Of a stretch of 5,306 bases of DNA, positions 1-5,306 are shown piece after piece. Origin of the DNA: Acidobacteriota bacterium (lineage in GTDB: Bacteria; Acidobacteriota; Terriglobia; Terriglobales; Acidobacteriaceae). The translations under genes were made by a program, and so were the position numbers. The stretch covers positions 1 to 5,306 of the forward strand of contig JAJYAE010000307.1 of assembly GCA_021779695.1 (NCBI GenBank), given 5' to 3'. Below the pieces are notes generated by a model. That model worked only from the letters and a program-made list of their open reading frames with translations, searched no databases and was not told the DNA's origin. Numbering within the stretch: position 1 is the stretch's first letter; each line of letters opens with the position of its first letter.

Positions 1-783
1 ACCGCTCGCCCCCGAGCGCGTGATGATGTTCGTGTAGCCCGACGCACCCCGCCCAATCTCGGCCGGCATCCAGCCGGAGTACGATTGCAGGTCCTGAATC
101 GCGTCCACGTTGAAGTTGGTGAACGTGCTGCCGCCCATCTCGGGGTCGCTGATATCGGCGCCGTCCATCGCAAAAGTCGCCTCCACCCCGCGCTGCCCAT
201 CAATCGCAAACTGCTGGGTAAAGTTGGTCGCGCCGTTCGTGTCCGTCATCGTCCCTGCAGCCAGCAGCAGCAGCGTGCTGAAGTCACGACCGTTCAGCGG
301 CAGCGAACTCACGGCCTGGCCCGTCAGTTGCTCCCCGCCCGTCGCGGCCCCGGACTCGCCCTGCATCTCTGTCATGCTGATCTCGCCGCGGCTCGACAGC
401 GTAACCACTGCCGCCTGGGTCGCCGCGGCCAGCTCCACAGACTGCGCGCTCTCCGTCGTCTTCCCATTAGCGGTTACCCGCAGCTGATACTGTCCCTGCG
501 GCAGCGGATGCAGTTGGAAGCTCCCATCCGTCCTCGTCCGTTCGTGCGCGCTCGCCTTGCTGCCCTTCAACTCCACCGTCGCAGCCGCAATCGGCGCACC
601 GCCCGCGTCCCGCAACACCCCTCTCCACACCACGTCGCTCGCCTGCTGCGCGCACAGAGGCGCTGCAGAGATCAGTGCCAGCAGCAAGCACGCCACCACC
701 CGGATGCAAACGGCCCCGTTGTTCTTTACCCATTCAAAACCTGGCTTGTTGCGCCATCCTTCGTGTGCGTGCCCCTGAGTCAC
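1..783 (-). CDS. TonB-dependent receptor, N-terminal part (carboxypeptidase-regulatory-like plus plug domain); continues past the window start
   Basis: Outer-membrane receptor that would import a bulky substrate using TonB energy. 261 codons are visible and open to the edge. Residues about 25-45 are a hydrophobic export signal ending LCA-QQ. Residues about 50-125 form a carboxypeptidase-regulatory-like beta-sandwich (GVLRDAGGAPIAAATVELKG, then RTDGSFQLHPLPQGQYQL). Residues about 150-260 are the plug: SLPLNGRDFSTLLLLAAG (160-177), FAIDGQRG (192-199), FAMDGADISDPEMGG (204-218), VDAIQDLQ (226-233), AEIGRGASGYTNIITRSGAS (241-260). This resembles the large Oar-like receptors abundant in Acidobacteria. 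No clear TonB box was seen. The start is taken at GTG 783 because AGAGG lies 4 bases upstream and no ATG exists in this frame. The resulting 27-residue stretch before the hydrophobic core is long, so the start is uncertain, but the family call is firm. It lies downstream of and co-directional with a secreted glycosidase, which hints at a glycan substrate. Confidence 0.9.
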   Translation of the reverse strand, partial: MTQGHAHEGWRNKPGFEWVKNNGAVCIRVVACLLLALISAAPLCAQQASDVVWRGVLRDAGGAPIAAATVELKGSKASAHERTRTDGSFQLHPLPQGQYQLRVTANGKTTESAQSVELAAATQAAVVTLSSRGEISMTEMQGESGAATGGEQLTGQAVSSLPLNGRDFSTLLLLAAGTMTDTNGATNFTQQFAIDGQRGVEATFAMDGADISDPEMGGSTFTNFNVDAIQDLQSYSGWMPAEIGRGASGYTNIITRSGASG

Positions 784-787
784 TTGA

Positions 788-792
788 CCTCT
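788..792 (-). promoter_or_regulatory. Ribosome binding site that decides the receptor start
   Basis: On the minus strand AGAGG is followed by TCAA and then GTG at 783. The spacing of 4 bases is short but usable. It is the only purine-rich site found near a start codon in the receptor frame between the upstream stop (about 880) and the hydrophobic signal. Confidence 0.45.
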
Positions 793-833
793 CAATCCTT
801 GCCATTCACGAACCAAATCCTGATCTCGCTCAT

Positions 834-947
834 TCAAATGTGGCCGTGCCAAGCCGCAGCTCCTGGCGGCTCGCAGGCCTCATCCCTTCGCATCTCTGCA
901 AGATCGACTACCTCTTTTGTATCAGGAGAAATCGCTTTCTCCATCAC
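834..947 (-). CDS. Possible small ORF (36-37 codons) between the hydrolase and the receptor
   Basis: A GTG (947) immediately followed by an ATG (944) opens a frame ending in TGA at 834. The peptide begins MEKAISPDTKEVVDLAEM and ends in a Pro/Ala-rich tail. It is charged, has no membrane segment, and I recognise no family. Support comes from the initiation region: GGAGGG lies 7 bases before the GTG, and the 13 bases containing this GGAG match the initiation region of the hydrolase gene. The frame can be extended to an ATG at 1037, but that part is Cys/Arg-rich and unlike a protein. The stop is 50 bases before the receptor start, so a leader or regulatory peptide is possible. It may equally be a chance frame in a 5' untranslated region. 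Confidence 0.25.
   Translation of the reverse strand: MMEKAISPDTKEVVDLAEMRRDEACEPPGAAAWHGHI
925..942 (-). other. Perfect 7-bp hairpin with GCGA loop at the start of the small ORF
   Basis: On the minus strand GGAGAAA-GCGA-TTTCTCC forms a perfect 7-bp stem with a GNRA-type tetraloop. The first G of the stem is the last base of the ATG at 944, so in RNA the stem would sit directly against that start codon. No T-run follows on either strand, so it is not an intrinsic terminator. As DNA, it could instead be an interrupted operator. Confidence 0.4.
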
Positions 948-956
948 AACCAGTCC

Positions 957-969
957 CTCCAGACACCGC
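957..969 (-). repeat. 13-base leader repeat, copy 1 (upstream of the receptor)
   Basis: Minus-strand GCGGTGTCTGGAG, identical to 3305-3293. Its terminal GGAG would serve as the ribosome binding site of the possible small ORF at 947. It starts one base after the 3' side of the hairpin at 971-992. Confidence 0.4.
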
Positions 970-970
970 A

Positions 971-992
971 CGAAAGACGTCAACCGTCTTCG
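971..992 (-). other. Stem-loop in the hydrolase-receptor spacer
   Basis: The minus strand reads CGAAGACG-GTTGA-CGTCTTTCG: eight base pairs with one bulged T and a 5-base loop. It lies about 70 bases after the hydrolase stop codon. There is no following T-run, so Rho-independent termination is not supported. It could stabilise the 3' end of the hydrolase message or form part of a structured receptor leader with the hairpin at 925-942. Confidence 0.3.
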
Positions 993-1062
993 CAAGGTAC
1001 TCCAGCAGCAGGAACGCGCTTGGCGCTCCCGCTGCATCTCGCAAAGAAGTCGTGAGGATCCT

Positions 1063-3288
1063 TCAGTGAATCTGAAGATGACCCTTCAACGGCGTGTCAT
1101 CAGAGGAGGGTCCGGCAAGCACTTCATACTCGCCGGAAGCCAGATTCCACCCATTCTTGGCTTCATCAAAGGTCTGCAGAACGCGCGGATCAATTGAAAC
1201 CGTCACCGTCTTCGATTCGCCCGGCGCCAGCGTCACCCGCGTCCATCCCGCCAGGCGCTTGAACGTCTCATCCGATCCCTTCGGCAGCCGCGCATACACC
1301 TGCGCAATCTCCGTGCCCGCTCGCGCGCCCGCATTCTTCACCGTGAACCGCACGGTCCTCGCGGCAGAATCCACCTTCAGGCCAGAGTACGCGTACTTCG
1401 TGTAAGACAGTCCAAAGCCAAACGGAAACAGAGTCTGCTTATGCTGAGCCTCATACCACTTGTACCCCACCTCCGCTCCCTCGTCATAATGCACGGTAAA
1501 CTGGGCCATCACTTCGGGAAGATGAGCGGAGTCGGTAAAATGCAGCCTGCCCAGCGAGGGCTCCGGCGCAATCTTCGTGCGCGGAAGATCCACATCGCTC
1601 TTCGGGAAGGTCATCGCCAGCTTGCCTTCAGGATTCACCTTGCCCACCAGCACATTCGCCAGCGCCTTGTGGCCGGCGCTGCCCGCGTACCACGCCTCCA
1701 CCACGCCATCCACCTTGTCGATCCAGGGCATCGTCACCGCCGTACCGGTTTCAAGCACCACAATCGTGTGGGGATTCGCCGCCGCCACGCGCTCAATCAG
1801 CTCGTCCTGGTGATTCGGCAACGACAGGCTCGGCAGGTCCGCACCTTCTGACTCCCACTGCGACGCAAATACGATTGCCAGATCCGAACCCTTCGCCAGA
1901 TCGGCCGCCGCTTCCAGATCCGTCCCCGCGTTGAATTCAATCTTCACGTTCGGCAGCGCGTCTTGCAGGGCCTTCAGCGGTGATGTCGGAAACCACACCG
2001 GCAGTCCCCACATGGTCGCGCCTTTACCCGGCGGCATGATCGCATTCCCCCCCGGCGGATCCACCTGCGCCGAGCCGCCGCCCGAGATCATGCCCACATC
2101 CGCATGGCCGCCGACGATTGCAATGCTGTGTACCCTGGCCGAGTGGATCGGAAGCACTCCATGCCCGTTCTTCAACAGCACGATGCTTTCCTCTTCCACG
2201 TGCTGCGCCACTTCCAGTCCCTTCACCACATCCACCACGCTGGTCTGCGGAGGATTGTCGACAAGCCCTGAAACAAACTCGCCATAAAGCACTCGTCGCG
2301 CATGGTCATCAATCTCTGCCAGCGGAACCTTCCCCGCTTCCACCGCTTCTTTCAGCTTCGGACCAAAGAATTCCGCCATCGGCTGCTCCTGGTCCAGTCC
2401 CGCCGCCGAAGCTTTCACTGTGCTGTGCGTCCCAGCCCAGTCGGAAAGCACAAAGCCCTTGAAGCCCCATCCCTTTTTCAGCACATCCGTCAGCGTGTAC
2501 TGGTTCTCGCACGCAAAGTCCCCATTCACGCGGTTGTACGAGCACATCACCGCGGCAGGATCGGCAATCCCAAGGGCGATGTGAAACGCCAGCAGATCCG
2601 ACTCCTGCATTGCCCGCTTTGAAATCACCGCATTCACGTAGCCGCGCCCCGTCTCCTGGTCGTTCAAGGCGTAGTGCTTGATGTCGCCCACAACATGCTG
2701 CGCCTGCTCGCACTTCACCATCGTCCCGTCCATCGTGCCGGCCAGCAGCGGGTCCTCGCCCGCATACTCAAATGTCCGTCCATTCCGCGGATCGCGGGTC
2801 AGGTTCACCCCGCCGCCCAGCGTCATGTCAAACCCCTGCGCGCGCAGCTCGCTCCCAATCACCGACCCATAGGCGCAGGCCGACTCCGGATCCCAGCTCG
2901 ATGTCGCGCCCAGGTTCGACGGCAGCGCCGTCGAGTACCGCCCGTTGATCCCGCTATCCCGCACCCCATAGGCCGCGTCCGACATGATGAGCGGCGGGAT
3001 TCCAAGCCGCTTCACGCCCTCCACATACCCGCCTCCGCCATTCGCCAAAGGCGTCAGGGGCATCGTCCACTGCGGGTTGTGCGCCATGCCGTTCCCGTGC
3101 AGCAGCGCCAGCTTTTCGTCCAGCGTCATCTGCTTCAGGACCAGGTCCGCCCGCTGCTCTGGGGAGAGAGCCGGATTCATCCACGGCCGGTCCGCAGTCT
3201 GGGCCGTCACTGAGCCGGCCGCTGCCAGAATCACGAAACTTGAGAACACGGAAAGTAAAAAGGAGGAATTGCCCCTGCGATTCAACAT
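1063..3288 (-). CDS. Secreted family-3 glycoside hydrolase, beta-glucosidase/beta-xylosidase type
   Basis: Releases terminal beta-linked sugars from the non-reducing end of oligosaccharides by a retaining mechanism, probably in the periplasm. 741 codons from ATG 3288, close to the size of the E. coli periplasmic enzyme BglX. Residues 1-30 are a signal peptide (RR near the start, hydrophobic core, cleavage near SVTAQ). The N-terminal barrel holds RLGIPPLIMSDAAYGVRDSG, NLTRDPRNGRTFEYAGEDP (162-180), KHYALNDQETGR (204-215) and LSDWAGTHST with the nucleophile Asp at 283. The second domain begins near SIVLLKNGHGVLPI (368-381) and contains WESEGADLPSLSLP; one of its Glu residues (479 or 481) is the expected acid/base. 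FPFGFGLSYT (621-630) leads into a C-terminal FnIII-like domain (about 655-730). No PA14 insertion is seen. TTG at 3324 would add 12 residues and a poorer signal peptide. GGAG lies 4 bases before ATG 3288. Exact sugar specificity cannot be read from the sequence. Confidence 0.93.
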   Translation of the reverse strand: MLNRRGNSSFLLSVFSSFVILAAAGSVTAQTADRPWMNPALSPEQRADLVLKQMTLDEKLALLHGNGMAHNPQWTMPLTPLANGGGGYVEGVKRLGIPPLIMSDAAYGVRDSGINGRYSTALPSNLGATSSWDPESACAYGSVIGSELRAQGFDMTLGGGVNLTRDPRNGRTFEYAGEDPLLAGTMDGTMVKCEQAQHVVGDIKHYALNDQETGRGYVNAVISKRAMQESDLLAFHIALGIADPAAVMCSYNRVNGDFACENQYTLTDVLKKGWGFKGFVLSDWAGTHSTVKASAAGLDQEQPMAEFFGPKLKEAVEAGKVPLAEIDDHARRVLYGEFVSGLVDNPPQTSVVDVVKGLEVAQHVEEESIVLLKNGHGVLPIHSARVHSIAIVGGHADVGMISGGGSAQVDPPGGNAIMPPGKGATMWGLPVWFPTSPLKALQDALPNVKIEFNAGTDLEAAADLAKGSDLAIVFASQWESEGADLPSLSLPNHQDELIERVAAANPHTIVVLETGTAVTMPWIDKVDGVVEAWYAGSAGHKALANVLVGKVNPEGKLAMTFPKSDVDLPRTKIAPEPSLGRLHFTDSAHLPEVMAQFTVHYDEGAEVGYKWYEAQHKQTLFPFGFGLSYTKYAYSGLKVDSAARTVRFTVKNAGARAGTEIAQVYARLPKGSDETFKRLAGWTRVTLAPGESKTVTVSIDPRVLQTFDEAKNGWNLASGEYEVLAGPSSDDTPLKGHLQIH

Positions 3289-3292
3289 AGGT

Positions 3293-3305
3293 CTCCAGAC
3301 ACCGC
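3293..3305 (-). repeat. 13-base leader repeat, copy 2, carrying the hydrolase ribosome binding site
   Basis: Minus-strand GCGGTGTCTGGAG followed by ACCT and ATG 3288. The GGAG at 3296-3293 is the likely ribosome binding site and favours ATG 3288 over the upstream TTG at 3324. Identical to 969-957 in the spacer before the receptor. Confidence 0.45.
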
Positions 3306-3306
3306 G

Positions 3307-3350
3307 GTCATGGCTCAGGTTCAATACGGACTCGGCCAGTCATGGCCCAG
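3307..3350 (-). repeat. Pair of 12-bp direct repeats 32 bp apart upstream of the hydrolase
   Basis: On the plus strand GTCATGGCTCAG (3307-3318) and GTCATGGCCCAG (3339-3350) match at 11 of 12 positions. Their 32-bp period is close to three DNA turns, so a protein could bind both on one face. They lie 19-62 bases before the hydrolase ATG. The upstream copy is also within a small inverted repeat (GGCCA-GTCA-TGGCC, 3334-3347). Candidate operator or leader element; no binding protein can be named. Confidence 0.3.
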
Positions 3351-3384
3351 ACCTGATCCATTCACTCCGGTGGTGATGAAACCA

Positions 3385-3413
3385 AGTATGGTACGGCCCA
3401 TAGCCGCCCGCAA
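3385..3413 (-). promoter_or_regulatory. Weak sigma70-like promoter candidate for the hydrolase gene
   Basis: Minus-strand TTGCGG (3413-3408), a 17-base spacer, then CATACT (3390-3385). The -10 box matches TATAAT at four of six positions and the -35 box keeps TTG. Transcription would begin near 3378, giving a leader of about 90 bases that contains the direct repeats and the 13-base element. Confidence 0.3.
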
Positions 3414-3501
3414 AGGCTCATCGGGTAGCGAGCACAGTCAAACCTCTCAAGCGTCTCACTACACGCGCTTTACCTGCACTGCAAACCGCGCCGGCCGGGC
3501 A

Positions 3502-3512
3502 TGTATCATACA
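3502..3512. promoter_or_regulatory. 11-bp perfect palindrome, possible operator
   Basis: TGTATCATACA is a perfect palindrome around a central base. It lies 13 bases past the regulator stop codon and about 215 bases before the hydrolase start, in an A/T-rich patch unlike its G+C-rich surroundings. Its minus-strand TATGAT could also act as a -10 box, but no good -35 box sits at the right distance. Confidence 0.3.
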
Positions 3513-3525
3513 GGTCCCGGAGTGG

Positions 3526-4812
3526 CTACCACGTATCCACGGCCACTACCGTCGGCGGTCCCGAATGCCCATCAATCACATCCGTCTCGATCACTGCCTC
3601 CAGGTTGTGCTGATCCCAATCCTTGGGTGCGTTCTTGAGCATCGCCTCCAGGTACGCCGGATTAGACGCCAGCTCGCTCGCCGCCTGCGTCCCCTCCCCA
3701 AGGATGCCCGCCAGAATAATGACCGGCTGCCCTGTCACTTTGTCGTGAATCCGCGCAACCACCCCATAGTCCTTGGCCAGCTGGACCCGTGGCGTCTTCC
3801 ATTCCAGCGTCCAGAAGCGCTTCCCGGCGCTCCTGCGATCCACCACCTCGCGCACCTGGTTCACATACTCAAAGTCGAATGGCAAATCTTGCATGATGCG
3901 CATCGTCCACGGGTTGTCGAAGGCGCCAATCAGCACAAACGGCCCCTCCCGCAACTGCGCATAGCTGCTCTCCGTCGCCGGTACCACCCGAAACGCGTCA
4001 TGGCGAGGCACTAGTGGCACAATGGACCGCGCCAGCGTGATCACGTCGGAAACATCCATTCCGCCCAGCGTTGGCACGCCTGGCGGAGCCATCCGCGCGT
4101 GGTCCGTCGCGGCCATCGGCTCACCCAGGCAGTAGGTGATCCGAGCAGAAGCGCTCCGGATCGGATCCCAGAAGCGATCCAGCTGTGTCTCCTGCCTGGG
4201 CTGAATCCTTTCCACTCCAATCCGCCCCAGGCCAAAACCCGCCGCCAGCATCGCGGCCAGTCCTGCCCCGATCACAACCCATTGCCGCCACGTCCGGTTG
4301 CGTTCCTTCCGGTCCTCGTGGGCCGTCTCACTCAAGGGCGCGGCCGCTGTTCCCGGCTCCCCGTCGCGCTCTCCGCGCTGCTCTCCGGACCGCTGCGCCA
4401 AAAACAATCCCGGCCCGGTCCGCCCCGCGTCCTGCGCCGGCTCGCGAAAGCTCGGGACGTAGGCGCCCAGTGGCAGCTCAATCACCAGCTCTCCGGCATG
4501 CTCGGGGTTGTAGTAGTACTGGATCAGCCGCTTTCGCACTTCCGCCGCCGTCGTCCGCACCACGGGATCCAGGTTCACGTCGTAATGAGGCTCGCGCCCA
4601 AAGGCCTCCACACCAATGGTTCGCTCTTTCAGGTTGCTCCCATGCCCCATCAGCGTCTGCTCCACCGTATAGGCCAGCAGCACCGGATAGCGCTTGCTGT
4701 TGGTGAAGAGCGGGTGCGCCAGCAGCCGTCGCAACTGCTCACGCACTGCGGCTGCGCGCGGCGTTGATTCAGCCGCGCCCGTATCGCGTTCGGATTGTGA
4801 CGGCAATGCCAT
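3526..4812 (-). CDS. One-pass membrane protein with acidobacterial-type N-terminal regulatory domain and extracytoplasmic C-terminal domain
   Basis: 428 codons; the exact function is unknown. Residues 1-20 are low-complexity. Residues 21-122 form the first domain: QLRRLLAHPLFTNSKRYPVL (26-45), then LKERTIGVEAFGREP (61-75), DPVVRTTAAEVRKRLIQYY (82-100) and ELPLGAYVPSF (112-122). The same kind of N-terminus precedes TolB-like or TPR regions in some acidobacterial and proteobacterial proteins, where it is thought to be regulatory. Residues 123-172 are a polar linker. Residues 177-197 are a transmembrane helix preceded by KERNRTWR, so the N-terminus is predicted cytoplasmic. Residues 205-428 would lie outside the membrane and include LDRFWDPI (211-218), FVLIGAFDNPWTMRI (292-306), GQPVIILAGILGEGTQAASE (361-380) and a final VVAVDTW. 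No kinase, cyclase or helix-turn-helix motif is visible. ATG 4812 is the first start after an in-frame stop; its ribosome binding site is weak (AGAG). Possible role: sensing a periplasmic ligand and controlling nearby genes. Confidence 0.8.
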   Translation of the reverse strand: MALPSQSERDTGAAESTPRAAAVREQLRRLLAHPLFTNSKRYPVLLAYTVEQTLMGHGSNLKERTIGVEAFGREPHYDVNLDPVVRTTAAEVRKRLIQYYYNPEHAGELVIELPLGAYVPSFREPAQDAGRTGPGLFLAQRSGEQRGERDGEPGTAAAPLSETAHEDRKERNRTWRQWVVIGAGLAAMLAAGFGLGRIGVERIQPRQETQLDRFWDPIRSASARITYCLGEPMAATDHARMAPPGVPTLGGMDVSDVITLARSIVPLVPRHDAFRVVPATESSYAQLREGPFVLIGAFDNPWTMRIMQDLPFDFEYVNQVREVVDRRSAGKRFWTLEWKTPRVQLAKDYGVVARIHDKVTGQPVIILAGILGEGTQAASELASNPAYLEAMLKNAPKDWDQHNLEAVIETDVIDGHSGPPTVVAVDTW

Positions 4813-4903
4813 TCCGCACTCTGCCGCTCGCTCTCATCCTGATCGGGCAGCTGCGGAAACCCTGGATGCTTCTCTGCCGCATGGCGCAGCGCATCCCTTA
4901 ATC

Positions 4904-4911
4904 AAACGTTT
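4904..4911. promoter_or_regulatory. AAACGTTT palindrome upstream of the regulator, possible operator core
   Basis: A perfect 8-bp palindrome with central CG lies about 92 bases before the regulator start. LacI-family sugar repressors commonly bind A/T-flanked CG-centred palindromes of this look. The flanking bases do not extend the symmetry and no LacI-type gene is in the window, so this is weak. Confidence 0.15.
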
Positions 4912-4963
4912 TGGCTCTGCATCGCTGGGTCAGGTAGCCAGCAGCAAGCCCAGATTATTACAC

Positions 4964-4991
4964 AGCTGGCGCACGCCTCGCTGCGCCAGCT
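4964..4991 (-). terminator. Strong hairpin directly after the upstream gene's stop codon, probable transcript end
   Basis: AGCTGGCGCA and TGCGCCAGCT form a perfect 10-bp stem around an 8-base loop. On the minus strand the stem begins on the base after the TAA of the upstream gene and is followed by GTGTAATAATC. The A/T-rich tail has no real T-run, so this may be a non-canonical terminator or a 3'-end stabilising hairpin. No second gene end faces it from the other strand. Confidence 0.5.
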
Positions 4992-5306
4992 TTACTCCTC
5001 GCCTAGCTCGTAGGGAATCACGAATCGCCCAATCTGGATCAGCGCCTTGTCCGTCGGCGGCCAGATGCGCAGGCTCTCCACCCGCGTCTTGCCCACAATG
5101 CGCTTCGCCTCCGCATTGCCCACCAGCGCCCCGGTCGTGGCAACGTTGAAGTGCACCTTCAGTGAATCTGCGTCCCGTACCCAGCCAAACAGGTACTCGC
5201 CCGGCGTCAGCTTCACCCCGCCGATCGTGATCGGCGCCTGCACCACCAGAAAATGCGAGTACTTCCCATCCGCAGAGTAGCCCGCCGTGATCAGCACCAC
5301 GCCCGC
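4992..5306 (-). CDS. Unrecognised protein, C-terminal 104 residues only; start lies outside the window
   Basis: The frame is open to the window edge and ends in TAA at 4992. GTG codons near 5300 are internal-looking, so this is treated as a partial gene. The visible part alternates hydrophobic and polar residues in short strands separated by turns: FLVVQAPITIGGVKLTPGEY (19-38), LFGWVRDADSLKVHFN (39-54), ATTGALVGNAEA (56-67), and a closing VESLRIWPPTDKALIQIGRF (76-95). This suggests a small beta-sandwich. Similar endings (VES-x-IWPP followed by IQIGRF) are familiar to me from short secreted acidobacterial proteins of unknown role, but no named domain can be assigned. The hairpin after its stop suggests it is transcribed separately from the regulator. 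Confidence 0.75.
   Translation of the reverse strand, partial: AGVVLITAGYSADGKYSHFLVVQAPITIGGVKLTPGEYLFGWVRDADSLKVHFNVATTGALVGNAEAKRIVGKTRVESLRIWPPTDKALIQIGRFVIPYELGEE

Noticed and set aside
252..275. CAG/CTG triplet run
   Set aside because: It encodes a run of leucines in the receptor plug motif after PLNGRDF, so it is coding sequence rather than an independent repeat. The CCAGCAGCAAGC match between about 679 and 4939 is also low-complexity.
85..1197. Long 370-codon plus-strand open frame
   Set aside because: It runs antisense across the receptor start, the spacer and the hydrolase end. The product is Arg/His/Gln-rich low-complexity sequence with no domain, typical of a shadow frame in G+C-rich DNA.
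3289..3324. 12-residue N-terminal extension of the hydrolase from TTG 3324
   Set aside because: It would put a polar segment before a good signal peptide, and GGAG sits next to ATG 3288 instead. The segment also contains the direct repeat.
787..3450. Shared 9-mer TTGAGAGGT (minus strand) at 795-787 and 3450-3442
   Set aside because: A 9-base match between two spacers of this size is expected by chance about one time in four, and the flanks diverge. The first copy is also explained as the receptor ribosome binding site.
3489..3500. CCGGCCGG palindrome after the regulator stop
   Set aside because: It is a short GC-only palindrome in G+C-rich DNA with no loop and no T-run, so it supports neither a terminator nor an operator.
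4099..4767. 222-codon plus-strand open frame
   Set aside because: It is antisense to the membrane regulator, whose frame has clear conserved motifs. The antisense product is compositionally biased and unrecognisable.
4750..4900. Protein-like frame (LRDALRHAAEKHPGFPQL) upstream of and overlapping the regulator start
   Set aside because: It has no usable start codon after the upstream stop and degenerates into Cys/Arg-rich sequence once it enters the regulator gene. It is probably a chance open frame, though a remnant cannot be excluded.

Overview
The window is a G+C-rich bacterial segment with four genes, all read from the minus strand. In transcription order they are: the 3' end of a small unrecognised protein (5306-4992), a one-pass membrane protein that looks like a regulator or sensor (4812-3526), a complete secreted family-3 glycoside hydrolase (3288-1063), and the 5' part of a TonB-dependent outer-membrane receptor (783-1, running off the window). 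The long open frames on the plus strand are antisense shadows of these genes. I see no tRNA, rRNA, CRISPR array, insertion sequence or prophage.

The likely source is an acidobacterium of the Terriglobales/Acidobacteriaceae type. Three things suggest this: a receptor with an N-terminal carboxypeptidase-regulatory-like domain and a PLNGRDF-type plug motif; a regulator that begins with the LFTNSKRYPVLL...VEAFGREP...DPVVR domain and ends in the GTQAASE...NPAYL domain; and the base composition. This assignment rests on memory of family patterns, not on a search.

Layout: 5306-4992 is the gene tail. A 10-bp perfect hairpin starts on the base after its stop codon and probably separates it from what follows. 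4991-4813 is a short intergenic stretch with an AAACGTTT palindrome. 4812-3526 is the membrane regulator. 3525-3289 is a 237-bp spacer with a TGTATCATACA palindrome, a weak sigma70-like promoter, and two 12-bp direct repeats 32 bp apart just before the hydrolase start. 3288-1063 is the hydrolase. 1062-784 is a 279-bp spacer with two hairpins, a possible 36-37 codon ORF, and a 13-base copy of the sequence that carries the hydrolase ribosome binding site. 783-1 is the receptor.

A working model, which is inference: the receptor takes a plant- or microbe-derived beta-linked oligosaccharide across the outer membrane, the hydrolase trims it in the periplasm, and the membrane protein (cytoplasmic N-terminal domain, periplasmic C-terminal domain) reports on substrate or product and adjusts expression. 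The gaps are too wide for a tight operon, so each gene probably has its own control point. The undescribed part most worth pursuing is the regulator together with the non-coding elements in front of its downstream neighbours.
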